Assembly (NCBI RefSeq): GCF_003634695.1
Contig: NZ_RBWV01000012.1
Location: 368,729 to 432,728, forward strand
Reading direction: 5' to 3'
Source of the DNA: Motilibacter peucedani
GTDB taxonomy: Bacteria; Actinomycetota; Actinomycetes; Motilibacterales; Motilibacteraceae
DNA: 64,000 nucleotides
Within the stretch, counting starts at the first letter, position 1. Each line of letters begins with the position of its first letter. The notes under the pieces were generated by a model, which ran no database searches, was not told the origin of the DNA, and was given only the letters and a program-made list of their open reading frames with translations. Below are positions 9,506 to 16,508 of this stretch, piece by piece. The position numbers and the translations under genes are program-made.

Positions 9506-9511
9506 TAGCCT
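9506..9511 (+). promoter_or_regulatory. -10 hexamer TAGCCT upstream of the SRPBCC gene
   Basis: TAGCCT lies 29 nt upstream of the GTG at 9541. A start of transcription near 9518 leaves a short leader that includes GGAGG at 9525-9529. That site favours GTG 9541 over the GTG at 9532. Confidence 0.45.
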
Positions 9512-9540
9512 TCGCCACCGACGCGGAGGGGGTGTGGCCA

Positions 9541-10068
9541 GTGCCGGAGCGTACGTCAGGGGGACCGACGTCCCGCGCGTCGTCGCCGTCCGCCGCGCCC
9601 GAGGCGTCGGGCGGGTCGACCGAGGCGAGCACCCGGCTGGAGGCGCCCGTCGAGCGGGTGCTGGCTGCCGTCACCGACCTCGAGCGCTACCCCGAGTGGA
9701 ACGACGAGCTGAGCGCCGTCGAGGTGCTCGCGCTCGACGAGCAGGGCCGGCCGGCGCGCGCCCGCCTCACGCTGGTCTCGCCGTTCCTCAGCGACACCTT
9801 CGAGCTGGCCTACTCCTACCCCGCGCCGCACGGCGGGGTGCACGTCGTCAGCTGGGTGCTGGTCGCGCCGGGCGCGGTGCTGACGCGCATGGACGGGTCC
9901 TACCTGCTCGCCGACGGCGGCGACGGGACGACCGGGGCGACCTACCGGCTGCGCGTGGGAGTGAGCGTGCCGCTGGTCGGCGCCCTGCGCCGCAAGGCCG
10001 AGAAGACTGTCATCGACCGGGCCCTCGACGGGTTGCGGAAGCGCGTGGAGGAGAGCTCGTGGGACTGA
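9541..10068 (+). CDS. SRPBCC (polyketide cyclase/START-like) family protein
   Basis: A 175-aa lipid-binding-fold protein. After a Ser/Ala-rich tail of about 30 residues, the domain begins TRLEAPVERVLAAVTDLERY, the opening strand and helix of SRPBCC proteins, and continues through alternating strands to a C-terminal amphipathic helix (ALDGLRKRVEE). Equivalent proteins sit next to fadD15 in mycobacteria (Rv2185c position). It overlaps the glucokinase start by 10 nt, indicating one operon. The ligand is unknown; a hydrophobic ligand is a family inference. Confidence 0.75.
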   Translation: MPERTSGGPTSRASSPSAAPEASGGSTEASTRLEAPVERVLAAVTDLERYPEWNDELSAVEVLALDEQGRPARARLTLVSPFLSDTFELAYSYPAPHGGVHVVSWVLVAPGAVLTRMDGSYLLADGGDGTTGATYRLRVGVSVPLVGALRRKAEKTVIDRALDGLRKRVEESSWD

Positions 10069-11006
10069 CGATCGGTGTGGACCTGGGCGGCACGAAGGTG
10101 GCTGCCGCCGTCGTGGACGAGAAGGGCGCCATCCTGGCCCGCACCCGTGCCGAGACGCCGCCCGGCGCCGAGAACACCGTGGGCGCGATCCTCGCTGCGG
10201 TCAAGGAGCTGCGCGAGCAGCACCCCGACATCGAGGCCGTCGGCGTCGGTGCGCCCGGCTTCATCGACGAGCGCCGCTCGACGGTGCTCTTCCTGACCAA
10301 CCTCGCGGGCTGGCGCCACCGGCCGCTGCGGCCCGAGCTCGAGCAGGCGCTGGGCCTGCCGGTGGTCGTCGAGAACGACGCCAACGCCGCGGCGTGGGGC
10401 GAGGCGGTGCACGGTGCCGGCCGCGGCGAGGACCACATCGTCTGCGTCACGGTGGGCACCGGCATCGGCGGTGGGCTGATCGTCGACGGCGAGCTCTACC
10501 GCGGCCGCTTCGGTGTGGCCGGAGAGGTCGGGCACTACCGCGTCGAGCCCAACGGGCGCCCGTGCGGCTGCGGCAACCGCGGCTGCTGGGAGCAGTACTG
10601 CTCCGGCAACGCGCTCGTGCGCGAGGCCCGCTGGCGCGCGGCCGAAGACCGCGCCGGAGCGCAGCTGCTGCTGAGCTACGGCGACGGCAGTCCTGAGGGA
10701 GTCCAGGGCCTGCACGTGACGGACGCAGCGACCAAGGGCGACCCGGTCGCCGTGGCGTCGTTCGAGTCGGTGGGCCGCTGGCTCGGTGCCGGCCTGGCCG
10801 ACCTCGCCGCGATCCTCGACCCGGGCTGCTTCGTCATCGGGGGAGGGGTCTCGGAGGCCGGAGACCTGCTGCTCGAGCCGGCGCGGCGGACCTTCGCCGA
10901 GGTGCTCACCGGGCGCAACTACCGCCCGCTGGCCGAGATCCGGCGGGCCACGCTCGGCAACGACGCCGGCATGGTCGGCGCCGCCGACCTGGCACGCCAC
11001 CTGTAG
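10059..11006 (+). CDS. glk: ROK-family glucokinase
   Basis: A 315-aa sugar kinase. IGVDLGGTKVAAAVVD (residues 5-20) is the phosphate-1 loop, VVENDANAAAWGE near residue 105 holds the catalytic Asp, GTGIGGGLIVDG is phosphate-2, and CGCGNRGCWEQYCSG near residue 168 is the ROK zinc signature. It phosphorylates glucose at C6 in the cytoplasm; ATP versus polyphosphate use is not decidable here. The GTG at 10059 has GGAGGAGA 5 nt upstream and lies inside the end of the SRPBCC gene. Confidence 0.9.
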   Translation: MGLTIGVDLGGTKVAAAVVDEKGAILARTRAETPPGAENTVGAILAAVKELREQHPDIEAVGVGAPGFIDERRSTVLFLTNLAGWRHRPLRPELEQALGLPVVVENDANAAAWGEAVHGAGRGEDHIVCVTVGTGIGGGLIVDGELYRGRFGVAGEVGHYRVEPNGRPCGCGNRGCWEQYCSGNALVREARWRAAEDRAGAQLLLSYGDGSPEGVQGLHVTDAATKGDPVAVASFESVGRWLGAGLADLAAILDPGCFVIGGGVSEAGDLLLEPARRTFAEVLTGRNYRPLAEIRRATLGNDAGMVGAADLARHL

Positions 11007-11014
11007 GACCCGCC

Positions 11015-11719
11015 GTGCTGCGGGTGCTGAGCTACAACATCCGCAGCCTGCGCGACGACCGGGCGGCGCTGGCGCGCGTCGTCCGGGCCTGTGCGCCTGA
11101 CCTGGTGTGCGTGCAGGAGGCGCCGCGCTTCGTGCTCTCCCGCTGGCAGCTGCGCCGGTTGGCCGCCGCGACCGGCCTGCGCCACGTCTGCGGCGGGCGC
11201 GCCACCCACGGGCCGGTCGTGCTGGCGCACCCCGCTGTCGAGGTGCTGGCCCGCCGGGAGGTCGCGCTGCCGCGTACCCGTGGTCTCCACGCCCGCGGGC
11301 TGGCGCTCGCCACCGTGCGGGTCGGCGGGCAGGAGCTCGCCGTCGGCAGCCTGCACCTGGGCCTCCGGCCGGACGAGCGGCTGCGCAACGTGGCCGGCAT
11401 CGAGGCGGCGCTCGACGGCGTGCCTCGCGAGTCGCTGCTGCTGGCGGGTGACCTCAACGAGCCTCCCGGTGGTCCGGCGTGGCATGCGTTGGCGGCGCTG
11501 GGACTGCGGGACGCGTACGCCGTGGCTCCTCGAGGCCCTGAGCCGACGTTCTCGTCGGCGAACCCGCGCCGGCGCATCGACGCAGTGCTCGTCGGTGGCG
11601 CCTTCACCGTGCACGGCTGCGGCGTCGCCGCTGAGCTGCCAGGCGTACGCGGCGGTGACCTCGCCCGCGCCACCGACCACCTGCCGGTGCTGGCGGAGCT
11701 CCACATCGTCCCTCGGTAG
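11015..11719 (+). CDS. Endonuclease/exonuclease/phosphatase superfamily protein
   Basis: A 234-aa metal-dependent hydrolase of the EEP fold. Motifs in order: LSYNIRSLRDDRA (residue 4), VCVQEAPRF with the metal-binding Glu (residue 31), LLLAGDLNEPPGGPAW with the catalytic Asp/Asn pair (residue 145), RRRIDAVLV and ATDHLPVLAEL with the terminal Asp-His. No signal peptide is seen, so it is probably cytoplasmic. It starts 8 nt after glucokinase. The substrate (nucleic acid or phosphoester) is not determined. It is the last gene of the syntenic block before the RiPP-like cassette. Confidence 0.78.
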   Translation: MLRVLSYNIRSLRDDRAALARVVRACAPDLVCVQEAPRFVLSRWQLRRLAAATGLRHVCGGRATHGPVVLAHPAVEVLARREVALPRTRGLHARGLALATVRVGGQELAVGSLHLGLRPDERLRNVAGIEAALDGVPRESLLLAGDLNEPPGGPAWHALAALGLRDAYAVAPRGPEPTFSSANPRRRIDAVLVGGAFTVHGCGVAAELPGVRGGDLARATDHLPVLAELHIVPR

Positions 11720-11781
11720 CCCCACTGCCCCTTGGGGAAGCGTGCGTCGACCGGCGTATCTGCGCGCCCCGCACGGCCTCT

Positions 11782-11813
11782 CCTCCTCCGTGAAGCTGAA
11801 CTCGCGAAGGAGG
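11782..11813 (+). promoter_or_regulatory. Hairpin sequestering the precursor-peptide Shine-Dalgarno
   Basis: CCTCCTCCGTGA (11782-11793) pairs with TCGCGAAGGAGG (11802-11813 plus flank) around an eight-base loop. There are twelve stem positions with one C-A mismatch and one G-T wobble. The 3' arm contains the full AAGGAGG site (11807-11813) that serves the ATG at 11822, so the closed form would hide it. A weak promoter candidate lies at 11732-11762 (TTGGGG, 19-nt spacer, TATCTG). Confidence 0.6.
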
Positions 11814-11821
11814 TGCACACC

Positions 11822-11899
11822 ATGAAGATCACAGTCGTGAAGGTCGAGCGCATCGAGGCGACCCGCATCCACCTGGACCCGGACGCCGGCGGGGCGTGA
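11822..11899 (+). CDS. Putative 25-residue RiPP precursor peptide
   Basis: A tiny gene with a perfect AAGGAGG site 8 nt before its ATG. The peptide begins MKITVVKVERIEATRIHL and ends DPDAGGA. The front is a basic, amphipathic, strand-like segment that could be a leader bound by a recognition domain. The back is short, acidic and Gly-rich with no Cys or Ser. It sits 97 bp upstream of an E1-like enzyme and an M50 peptidase on the same strand, the classic position of a ribosomal peptide precursor. E1-like enzymes in known peptide systems (MccB on the C-terminal Asn of MccA, PaaA on Glu residues of PaaP) adenylate carboxylates, so the Asp/Glu residues or the C-terminus are the likely targets. No known precursor family is recognised. 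Confidence 0.65.
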   Translation: MKITVVKVERIEATRIHLDPDAGGA

Positions 11900-11905
11900 C
11901 CCGCG

Positions 11906-11940
11906 GGAGCCGTGCGGTCCCTCGTGGGCCGCACGGCTCC
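11906..11940 (+). terminator. Perfect 12-bp hairpin between precursor and enzyme genes
   Basis: GGAGCCGTGCGG (11906-11917) and CCGCACGGCTCC (11929-11940) form a perfect stem with an 11-nt loop, seven bases after the precursor stop. No T-run follows, so it is more likely a partial terminator or mRNA-stabilising stem that keeps the precursor more abundant than the enzymes. Confidence 0.6.
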
Positions 11941-11996
11941 GCCATGTCCGGACCACTCCATGCCACGTCAGACCTCGCACACAGGAGCTCGCTGCC

Positions 11997-13124
11997 ATGC
12001 TGCATCCCATGCTGAAGTCCGTCTCGGCCGTGGCTGCCGACAGCCGCGTGCTGCTCTACGTCCGCCCCTACGAGCGGGTGACCCTCGCTGACCCCGACGG
12101 CAGCACCACCGCCCTGCTGTCCCTGCTCGCCGAAGGGAGCCGGACGCTCGACGAGCTGGCGACGGCCGTGCAGGAGCGGGGGTTCGCCGTCACTCGCGAC
12201 GACGTCGCTGAGGGTGTGGCTGGACTGGCGGAGCTGGGCGTGCTGCAGGAGCCCACCGACTGGGCGTCGCTCCCGGTGGACGAGCAGCAGCGCCACGAGA
12301 GCAACCTGCGCTACTACGAGCTCTTCGCCACCCCGACCATGTCGGCGGTCGACGTGCACCGCCGCATCCGCGGGGCGCGCGTCCTGCTGCTCGGGGCGGG
12401 CGGCGCCGGGAGCGGGATCCTCCAGGCGCTGGTCGGGGCCGGGGTCGGCTTCGTGCGTCTGGTCGACGTCGACGTCGTGGAGACGAAGAACCTGGCGCGG
12501 CAGTTCTGCTACGGCTCCCGCGAGATCGGCCGGTCGAAGGTCGCCGCCGCAGCCGACTGGGTGGGCGGGTACTCCACCGGCACCCTGGTCGAGCCGCTGC
12601 ACGAGCGCATCGAGGGCGCCGACCGGGTGGCCGAGCTCGCGGCCGACGTCGACGTCGTGGTCTGCGCCATCGACACCCCTTCTGACGTGCAGCTGACCGT
12701 CAACCAGGCGTGCATGCGCCTGCGGATCCCACTGGTCACTGGTGGTCTCCAGCAGTCGACCCTCTACTACTGGTCGGTGCAGCCCGGCGTCTCGCCGTGC
12801 CGGCAGTGCCTCGAGCTGCACCGCCGTGACGAGCTCGCCGGCTCCGAGGCGGTGCTCGCCCAGCCGCCGCTGCTGCTCGCCAGCACCGTCAACCGTGCGA
12901 CCGGCGCGGTCGTGCAGCTGCTCGCCGGGCAGATGGCGCTGGAGGTGATGCGCTACCTCGGTCGGCACGACGAGCCGGTCGCAGCTGCGACCTACCAGTG
13001 GGTCGCGCTCGCCGACGGCATGAGCACCGGGCGTGACCCCTGGACCCGCCACGCCGAGTGCGGCCTGTGCGCGGCGGCCCTCGATGCCCGCGCCGGTCGC
13101 GAGCTCGTCGGAGCGGCGGGATGA
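11997..13124 (+). CDS. E1-like (ThiF/MoeB/MccB family) adenylating enzyme, putative RiPP maturase
   Basis: A 375-aa protein in two parts. Residues 1-95 form a small strand/helix domain (LLYVRPYERVTLAD, then ALLSLLAEGSRTLDELATAV) that looks like the winged-helix recognition element of RiPP enzymes. Residues 115-370 are a ThiF-type Rossmann domain: GAGGAGSG near 139, the acidic strand VDVDVVETKNLARQF near 156 with the Asn-Arg-Gln of the ATP site, CAIDTPSD near 222, and two CxxC pairs (CRQC near 267, CGLC near 358) that probably bind zinc. It should adenylate a peptide carboxylate using ATP. The ATG has AGGAG 9 nt upstream. It overlaps the next gene as ATGA. This could alternatively be a cofactor-type E1, but no MoaD/ThiS partner is near. 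Confidence 0.75.
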   Translation: MLHPMLKSVSAVAADSRVLLYVRPYERVTLADPDGSTTALLSLLAEGSRTLDELATAVQERGFAVTRDDVAEGVAGLAELGVLQEPTDWASLPVDEQQRHESNLRYYELFATPTMSAVDVHRRIRGARVLLLGAGGAGSGILQALVGAGVGFVRLVDVDVVETKNLARQFCYGSREIGRSKVAAAADWVGGYSTGTLVEPLHERIEGADRVAELAADVDVVVCAIDTPSDVQLTVNQACMRLRIPLVTGGLQQSTLYYWSVQPGVSPCRQCLELHRRDELAGSEAVLAQPPLLLASTVNRATGAVVQLLAGQMALEVMRYLGRHDEPVAAATYQWVALADGMSTGRDPWTRHAECGLCAAALDARAGRELVGAAG

Positions 13125-14332
13125 GCACGGCCACCGTGCCCCCGGCCGAGGCGCTCGCCGCGCTGAGCATCGTGGCCGACGGTGACGCGTACGTCGTCGG
13201 GGACCCCCGCACCCGCACCTTCGTCGCCGTGCCGGCGGTCGGCGCCCACGTCCTCGAGTGGCTGCGGGCCGGCGACGACGTCGTGACCGCGGCCCGGCGG
13301 GCCGAGGAGCTGGTCGGCGAGCCCGTCGACGTGGCGGACTTCCTCGGCGTGCTGGTGGAGCAGGGCGTGCTCACCCACCAGGCGCCAGCGGCCCCGTCGG
13401 GCGTCAGCCCGCGCTGGCAACGGCTCGGCGCGGCGGTGTTCGGCCGCACCGGCTGGTCGGTGCAGCTCGCACTGACGGCGCTCGGCGTCGTCCTCGCGGT
13501 GCGGGACCCGTCGCTGCGTCCGCGCGGCTCCCACCTCGTGGTGGCCGGCTCGCCGCTCGCGTCCCTGCTCGTGGGCATGGCCGCCGCGGTGCTCTGCACC
13601 GTGCTGCACGAAGGCGGTCACGTGCTGGCGGCGGCTGCCCGCGGCGTACCCACCCGCCTGTCGGTCGGCCGCCGGCTGTGGTTCCTCACCGCCCAGGCCG
13701 ATCTCACCGGGCTGTGGACGCTGCCGAGGCTGCAACGCCTCCCGCCGCTGCTCGCCGGGCTCAGCGTCGACGCGGCCGTGACCGGTGGACTCGTGGCAGT
13801 GGAGGCGAGCGGGGTCTGCGGCGGGACCGCGGCAGAGGTGCTGCGCGCGACCGTCGCCCTGCAGCTCGCTGCCATGGTGTTCCAGGGTGCGGTGTTCCTG
13901 CGCACCGACCTGTACGCGGTGCTCGCGACGCTGAGCGGCTGCCGCACGCTGTGGGCGCTGAAGTCGGCGCTGCTGCGCCAGGCGGTCGGCCGGGCCGGCG
14001 CTTCCGACCTCGAGGTCCTCGCTGCGGCGGGGCGGCGGGAGCGGGCCTGGGCGCGCGCGTACCTCCTGCTCTACGTGCCAGGCACGCTGGCGGCGACGTG
14101 GTACCTCGCGGCGGTGAGCCTGCCGGGGACCGCCCACGTCGTGCGGCTCACCGGCGACGGACTCGCCCCGCTCGACCTCGGCTCAGGGCGCACCTGGCAG
14201 AGCCTGGCGGTCGTCTCGCTCGTGGTGGTGCCGAACCTGCTGACCGTCGGCGCCGCGCTCGCCGCCCAGCTCCGCTCGGCTGGGCGGCTCCGGCGTGCGG
14301 ACGAGGTCGACCCGGCGGCGGTGCAGGACTAG
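13121..14332 (+). CDS. PqqD-like domain fused to a membrane M50-type zinc peptidase
   Basis: A 403-aa membrane protein. Residues 1-85 resemble a PqqD/RiPP-recognition fold (DAYVVGDPRTRTFVAVP, then VLEWLRAGDDVVTAARRAEEL and FLGVLVEQGVL). From about residue 105 there are at least six hydrophobic segments. HEGGH near residue 163, inside a membrane helix, is the zinc motif; FLRTDLYAVL near residue 264 supplies the third ligand region seen in the putative peptide zinc metalloprotease branch of M50. Proposed role: cleaving or exporting the modified peptide at the membrane. It is translationally coupled to the E1-like gene (ATGA). No ABC exporter is adjacent, so this protein may be the only route through the membrane. 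Confidence 0.7.
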   Translation: MSTATVPPAEALAALSIVADGDAYVVGDPRTRTFVAVPAVGAHVLEWLRAGDDVVTAARRAEELVGEPVDVADFLGVLVEQGVLTHQAPAAPSGVSPRWQRLGAAVFGRTGWSVQLALTALGVVLAVRDPSLRPRGSHLVVAGSPLASLLVGMAAAVLCTVLHEGGHVLAAAARGVPTRLSVGRRLWFLTAQADLTGLWTLPRLQRLPPLLAGLSVDAAVTGGLVAVEASGVCGGTAAEVLRATVALQLAAMVFQGAVFLRTDLYAVLATLSGCRTLWALKSALLRQAVGRAGASDLEVLAAAGRRERAWARAYLLLYVPGTLAATWYLAAVSLPGTAHVVRLTGDGLAPLDLGSGRTWQSLAVVSLVVVPNLLTVGAALAAQLRSAGRLRRADEVDPAAVQD

Positions 14333-14364
14333 CCTGCCGGTCACCCACGAGAAGGAGCACCACC

Positions 14365-14772
14365 ATGGCCGTCCGCCTCACGCCCTACATCAGCTTCGAC
14401 GGCAACGCGCGCGAAGCGCTGGAGCGCTACCGCTCGGTGCTGGGCGGCACGCTCGGCATCACGACGTTCGCCGAGATGGGCGAGACGGGCGAGGCGCGCG
14501 ACAAGGTCATGCACGGGATGCTCGAGACCGAGGCGGGGCTGACCCTCATGGGTGCCGACACCCCGCCCGGTGAGCGGTTCGACACCGGCTCGCGCATCAG
14601 CGTGACGCTCAGCGGCGACGACGGCGACGACCTGCGCCGGTGGTTCGACGCGCTGGCCGAGGGCGGCACTGTGGCGGTGCCCATGGGCATGCAGCCCTGG
14701 GGCGACGAGTTCGGGATGTGCACCGACCGCTTCGGCGTCGTCTGGATGGTCAACATCACCAAGGCCGGCTGA
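14365..14772 (+). CDS. VOC (glyoxalase-fold, PhnB-like) family protein
   Basis: A 135-aa single-domain protein starting at ATG 14365 behind GAAGGAG. It opens with PYISFDGNAREALERYRSVLGG, the characteristic first strand and helix of PhnB-like VOC proteins, and ends PWGDEFGMCTDRFGVVWMV. Such proteins dimerise around a divalent metal site. The substrate is unknown. It begins 32 bp after the M50 gene but looks like an ordinary housekeeping gene, not part of the cassette. Confidence 0.85.
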   Translation: MAVRLTPYISFDGNAREALERYRSVLGGTLGITTFAEMGETGEARDKVMHGMLETEAGLTLMGADTPPGERFDTGSRISVTLSGDDGDDLRRWFDALAEGGTVAVPMGMQPWGDEFGMCTDRFGVVWMVNITKAG

Positions 14773-14778
14773 GCGGGC

Positions 14779-15594
14779 TCAGACGACGGCGCCGTCGTCC
14801 CAGTCGTCGGGGCCGTCGCCGAGCCGGCTGACCAGCACCAGGAACCCGCCGACGAAGGCCGAGACGCCGAAGAGCCCCAGCCAGCCGGTGACGTCGATGT
14901 GCAGCCACAGGGCCAGCAGGAACAGCGCCGGCATCAGCAGCACCGCGGCCCACGCGAGCGCGGTGACCACCGTGATGCGGGGGAGCGGCGGCGGCGGCTC
15001 CGGCTCGAAGTGGTCGTCGTGGTCGACGACCTCGAACTCGGCGACCCGCTCGTCGGGCTCGGGGCCGGTGCCCGGGCGCTCGAGCAGCGCACCGGCAACG
15101 GGCTCGGCGCCGGTGGGAGCGGCGGGCGGCGGGAGCACGCGACCGGACATGTCCGCCGACGGGGCGCGGAACGAGGCCACGATCCCCGCCCACACGTCGT
15201 CGTCGACGCCGACCGCGGGGAGCTCGGCACCCTCGCCAGCGGCACGCCTGGACGGCTCCGACTCGTCGCCGGCGGGGACGTCGTCGGCGGTCCCGGCCCC
15301 GGCGTCGGTCGTCGGGTCAGCACCCAGCTCGGCGGCCTGGTCGGCAGGCACGGTCGCGCCCTCGTCGTCACGCATGCGGGGCAGCCGCTCCTCGAGCAGC
15401 GCCCGGGCCGCAGCAGCGCTGCCGCTCTCGACGAAGAGCCGGTCGAGCGTCGTGGCGCCGTGCTCGGGGCCAGCGGTCTCGGCGTAGGCCGGGACGCCCG
15501 CGTCTCGGAGCAGCACCAGCACCGCGTCGACGAGGTCGGGGGCGAGCTCCGCGAGCGCGACGAAGCTCTCGCCGCGCAGGCCGTTGTCACGCAC
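14779..15594 (-). CDS. Conserved actinobacterial membrane protein, function unknown
   Basis: A 271-aa protein. The N-terminal 60 residues are a globular segment (FVALAELAPDLVDAVLVLLRDAG) that resembles a signal-transduction-like fold, followed by a long acidic, disordered linker (about residues 70-190) and two C-terminal membrane helices (VTALAWAAVLLMPALFLL and GWLGLFGVSAFVGGF). The GTG at 15594 is chosen because upstream codons are Arg/Ser/Pro-rich and unlike coding sequence; the open frame reaches 15726. The gene is convergent with the VOC gene and divergent from plsC, a neighbourhood common in actinomycetes. Confidence 0.65.
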   Translation of the reverse strand: MRDNGLRGESFVALAELAPDLVDAVLVLLRDAGVPAYAETAGPEHGATTLDRLFVESGSAAAARALLEERLPRMRDDEGATVPADQAAELGADPTTDAGAGTADDVPAGDESEPSRRAAGEGAELPAVGVDDDVWAGIVASFRAPSADMSGRVLPPPAAPTGAEPVAGALLERPGTGPEPDERVAEFEVVDHDDHFEPEPPPPLPRITVVTALAWAAVLLMPALFLLALWLHIDVTGWLGLFGVSAFVGGFLVLVSRLGDGPDDWDDGAVV

Positions 15595-15746
15595 GCGCGG
15601 CCCCCGCCGGGTGGAGGACCATGCGGGCGTGAACGACGCGGGCGCGCGGGATAGTCCCGCGCGGCGCGAGGGGCCGCTTCGGCATGCGGCCATGGTCGCA
15701 CGGACGGCTGACGGTGTCAGTCCCATCGGGCGGACGCCCGGTGCTC

Positions 15747-15752
15747 TAGCCT
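15747..15752 (+). promoter_or_regulatory. -10 hexamer TAGCCT of a leaderless promoter (plsC)
   Basis: TAGCCT ends 6 nt before the GTG of plsC at 15759. Confidence 0.55.
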
Positions 15753-15758
15753 GACGCG

Positions 15759-16463
15759 GTGTTCTACTGGCTCATGAAGCGCGTGGTCATCGGCCCCGCG
15801 CTCTGGCTCCTGTTCCGGCCCCGCGTCGAGGGGGTCGAGAACGTGCCTGCCGAGGGCGCGGCGATCCTGGCCAGCAACCACCTCTCGTTCTCCGACTCGT
15901 TCTTCCTGCCGCTGGTGCTGCGCCGGCGCGCGACCTGGATGGCGAAGTCCGAGTACTTCGACACCCCCGGGCTGCGCGGCCGGCTGACCGCCTGGTTCTT
16001 CCGCAACGTCGGCGCGACGCCCGTCGACCGCTCCGGCGGTCGCGCGAGCGAGGCGGCACTGCGTACCGGTCTGCGGGTGCTCGGCACCGGCGAGCTGTTC
16101 GGCATCTACCCCGAGGGGACCCGCTCGCCGGACGGGCGGCTCTACCGCGGCCGCACCGGCGTGGCCCGCCTCGCGCTCGAGGCGCGGGTCCCGGTCGTGC
16201 CCGTCGCGATGATCGACACCGAGAAGGTCCAGCCGCCCGGCCAGGTCGTGCCGACCCCCGGCCGCATCGGCGTACGCATCGGACGCCCGCTCGACTTCTC
16301 CCGCTACTACGGCCTCGAGACCGACCGGTTCGTGCTGCGCGCGGTGACCGACGAGATCATGTACGAGCTGATGCGCCTGGGCGGCCAGGAGTACGTCGAC
16401 GTCTACGCCACCACGGTCAAGGGCCGCAAGGGTGCGGCGCGCGAGGAGCAGGCCGCGGGCTGA
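15759..16463 (+). CDS. plsC: 1-acyl-sn-glycerol-3-phosphate acyltransferase
   Basis: A 234-aa membrane-associated acyltransferase that adds the second acyl chain to make phosphatidic acid. The catalytic NHLSFSD (HX4D) lies near residue 47 and the phosphate-binding YPEGTRSPDG near residue 117. An N-terminal hydrophobic stretch (VVIGPALWLLF) suggests membrane association. The position after the pimB/fadD15 block matches Rv2182c in mycobacteria. The GTG start is supported by the leaderless -10. Confidence 0.9.
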   Translation: MFYWLMKRVVIGPALWLLFRPRVEGVENVPAEGAAILASNHLSFSDSFFLPLVLRRRATWMAKSEYFDTPGLRGRLTAWFFRNVGATPVDRSGGRASEAALRTGLRVLGTGELFGIYPEGTRSPDGRLYRGRTGVARLALEARVPVVPVAMIDTEKVQPPGQVVPTPGRIGVRIGRPLDFSRYYGLETDRFVLRAVTDEIMYELMRLGGQEYVDVYATTVKGRKGAAREEQAAG

Positions 16464-16508
16464 CCGGCGCGGGGTTCGCGGCGCGTACGCCGGGGGTAGG
16501 TCCGCGGC

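Noticed and set aside
14365..14772. VOC protein as part of the RiPP-like cassette
   Set aside because: It has its own ribosome binding site, an ordinary PhnB-like sequence and no coupling to the M50 gene; adjacency alone is weak evidence.
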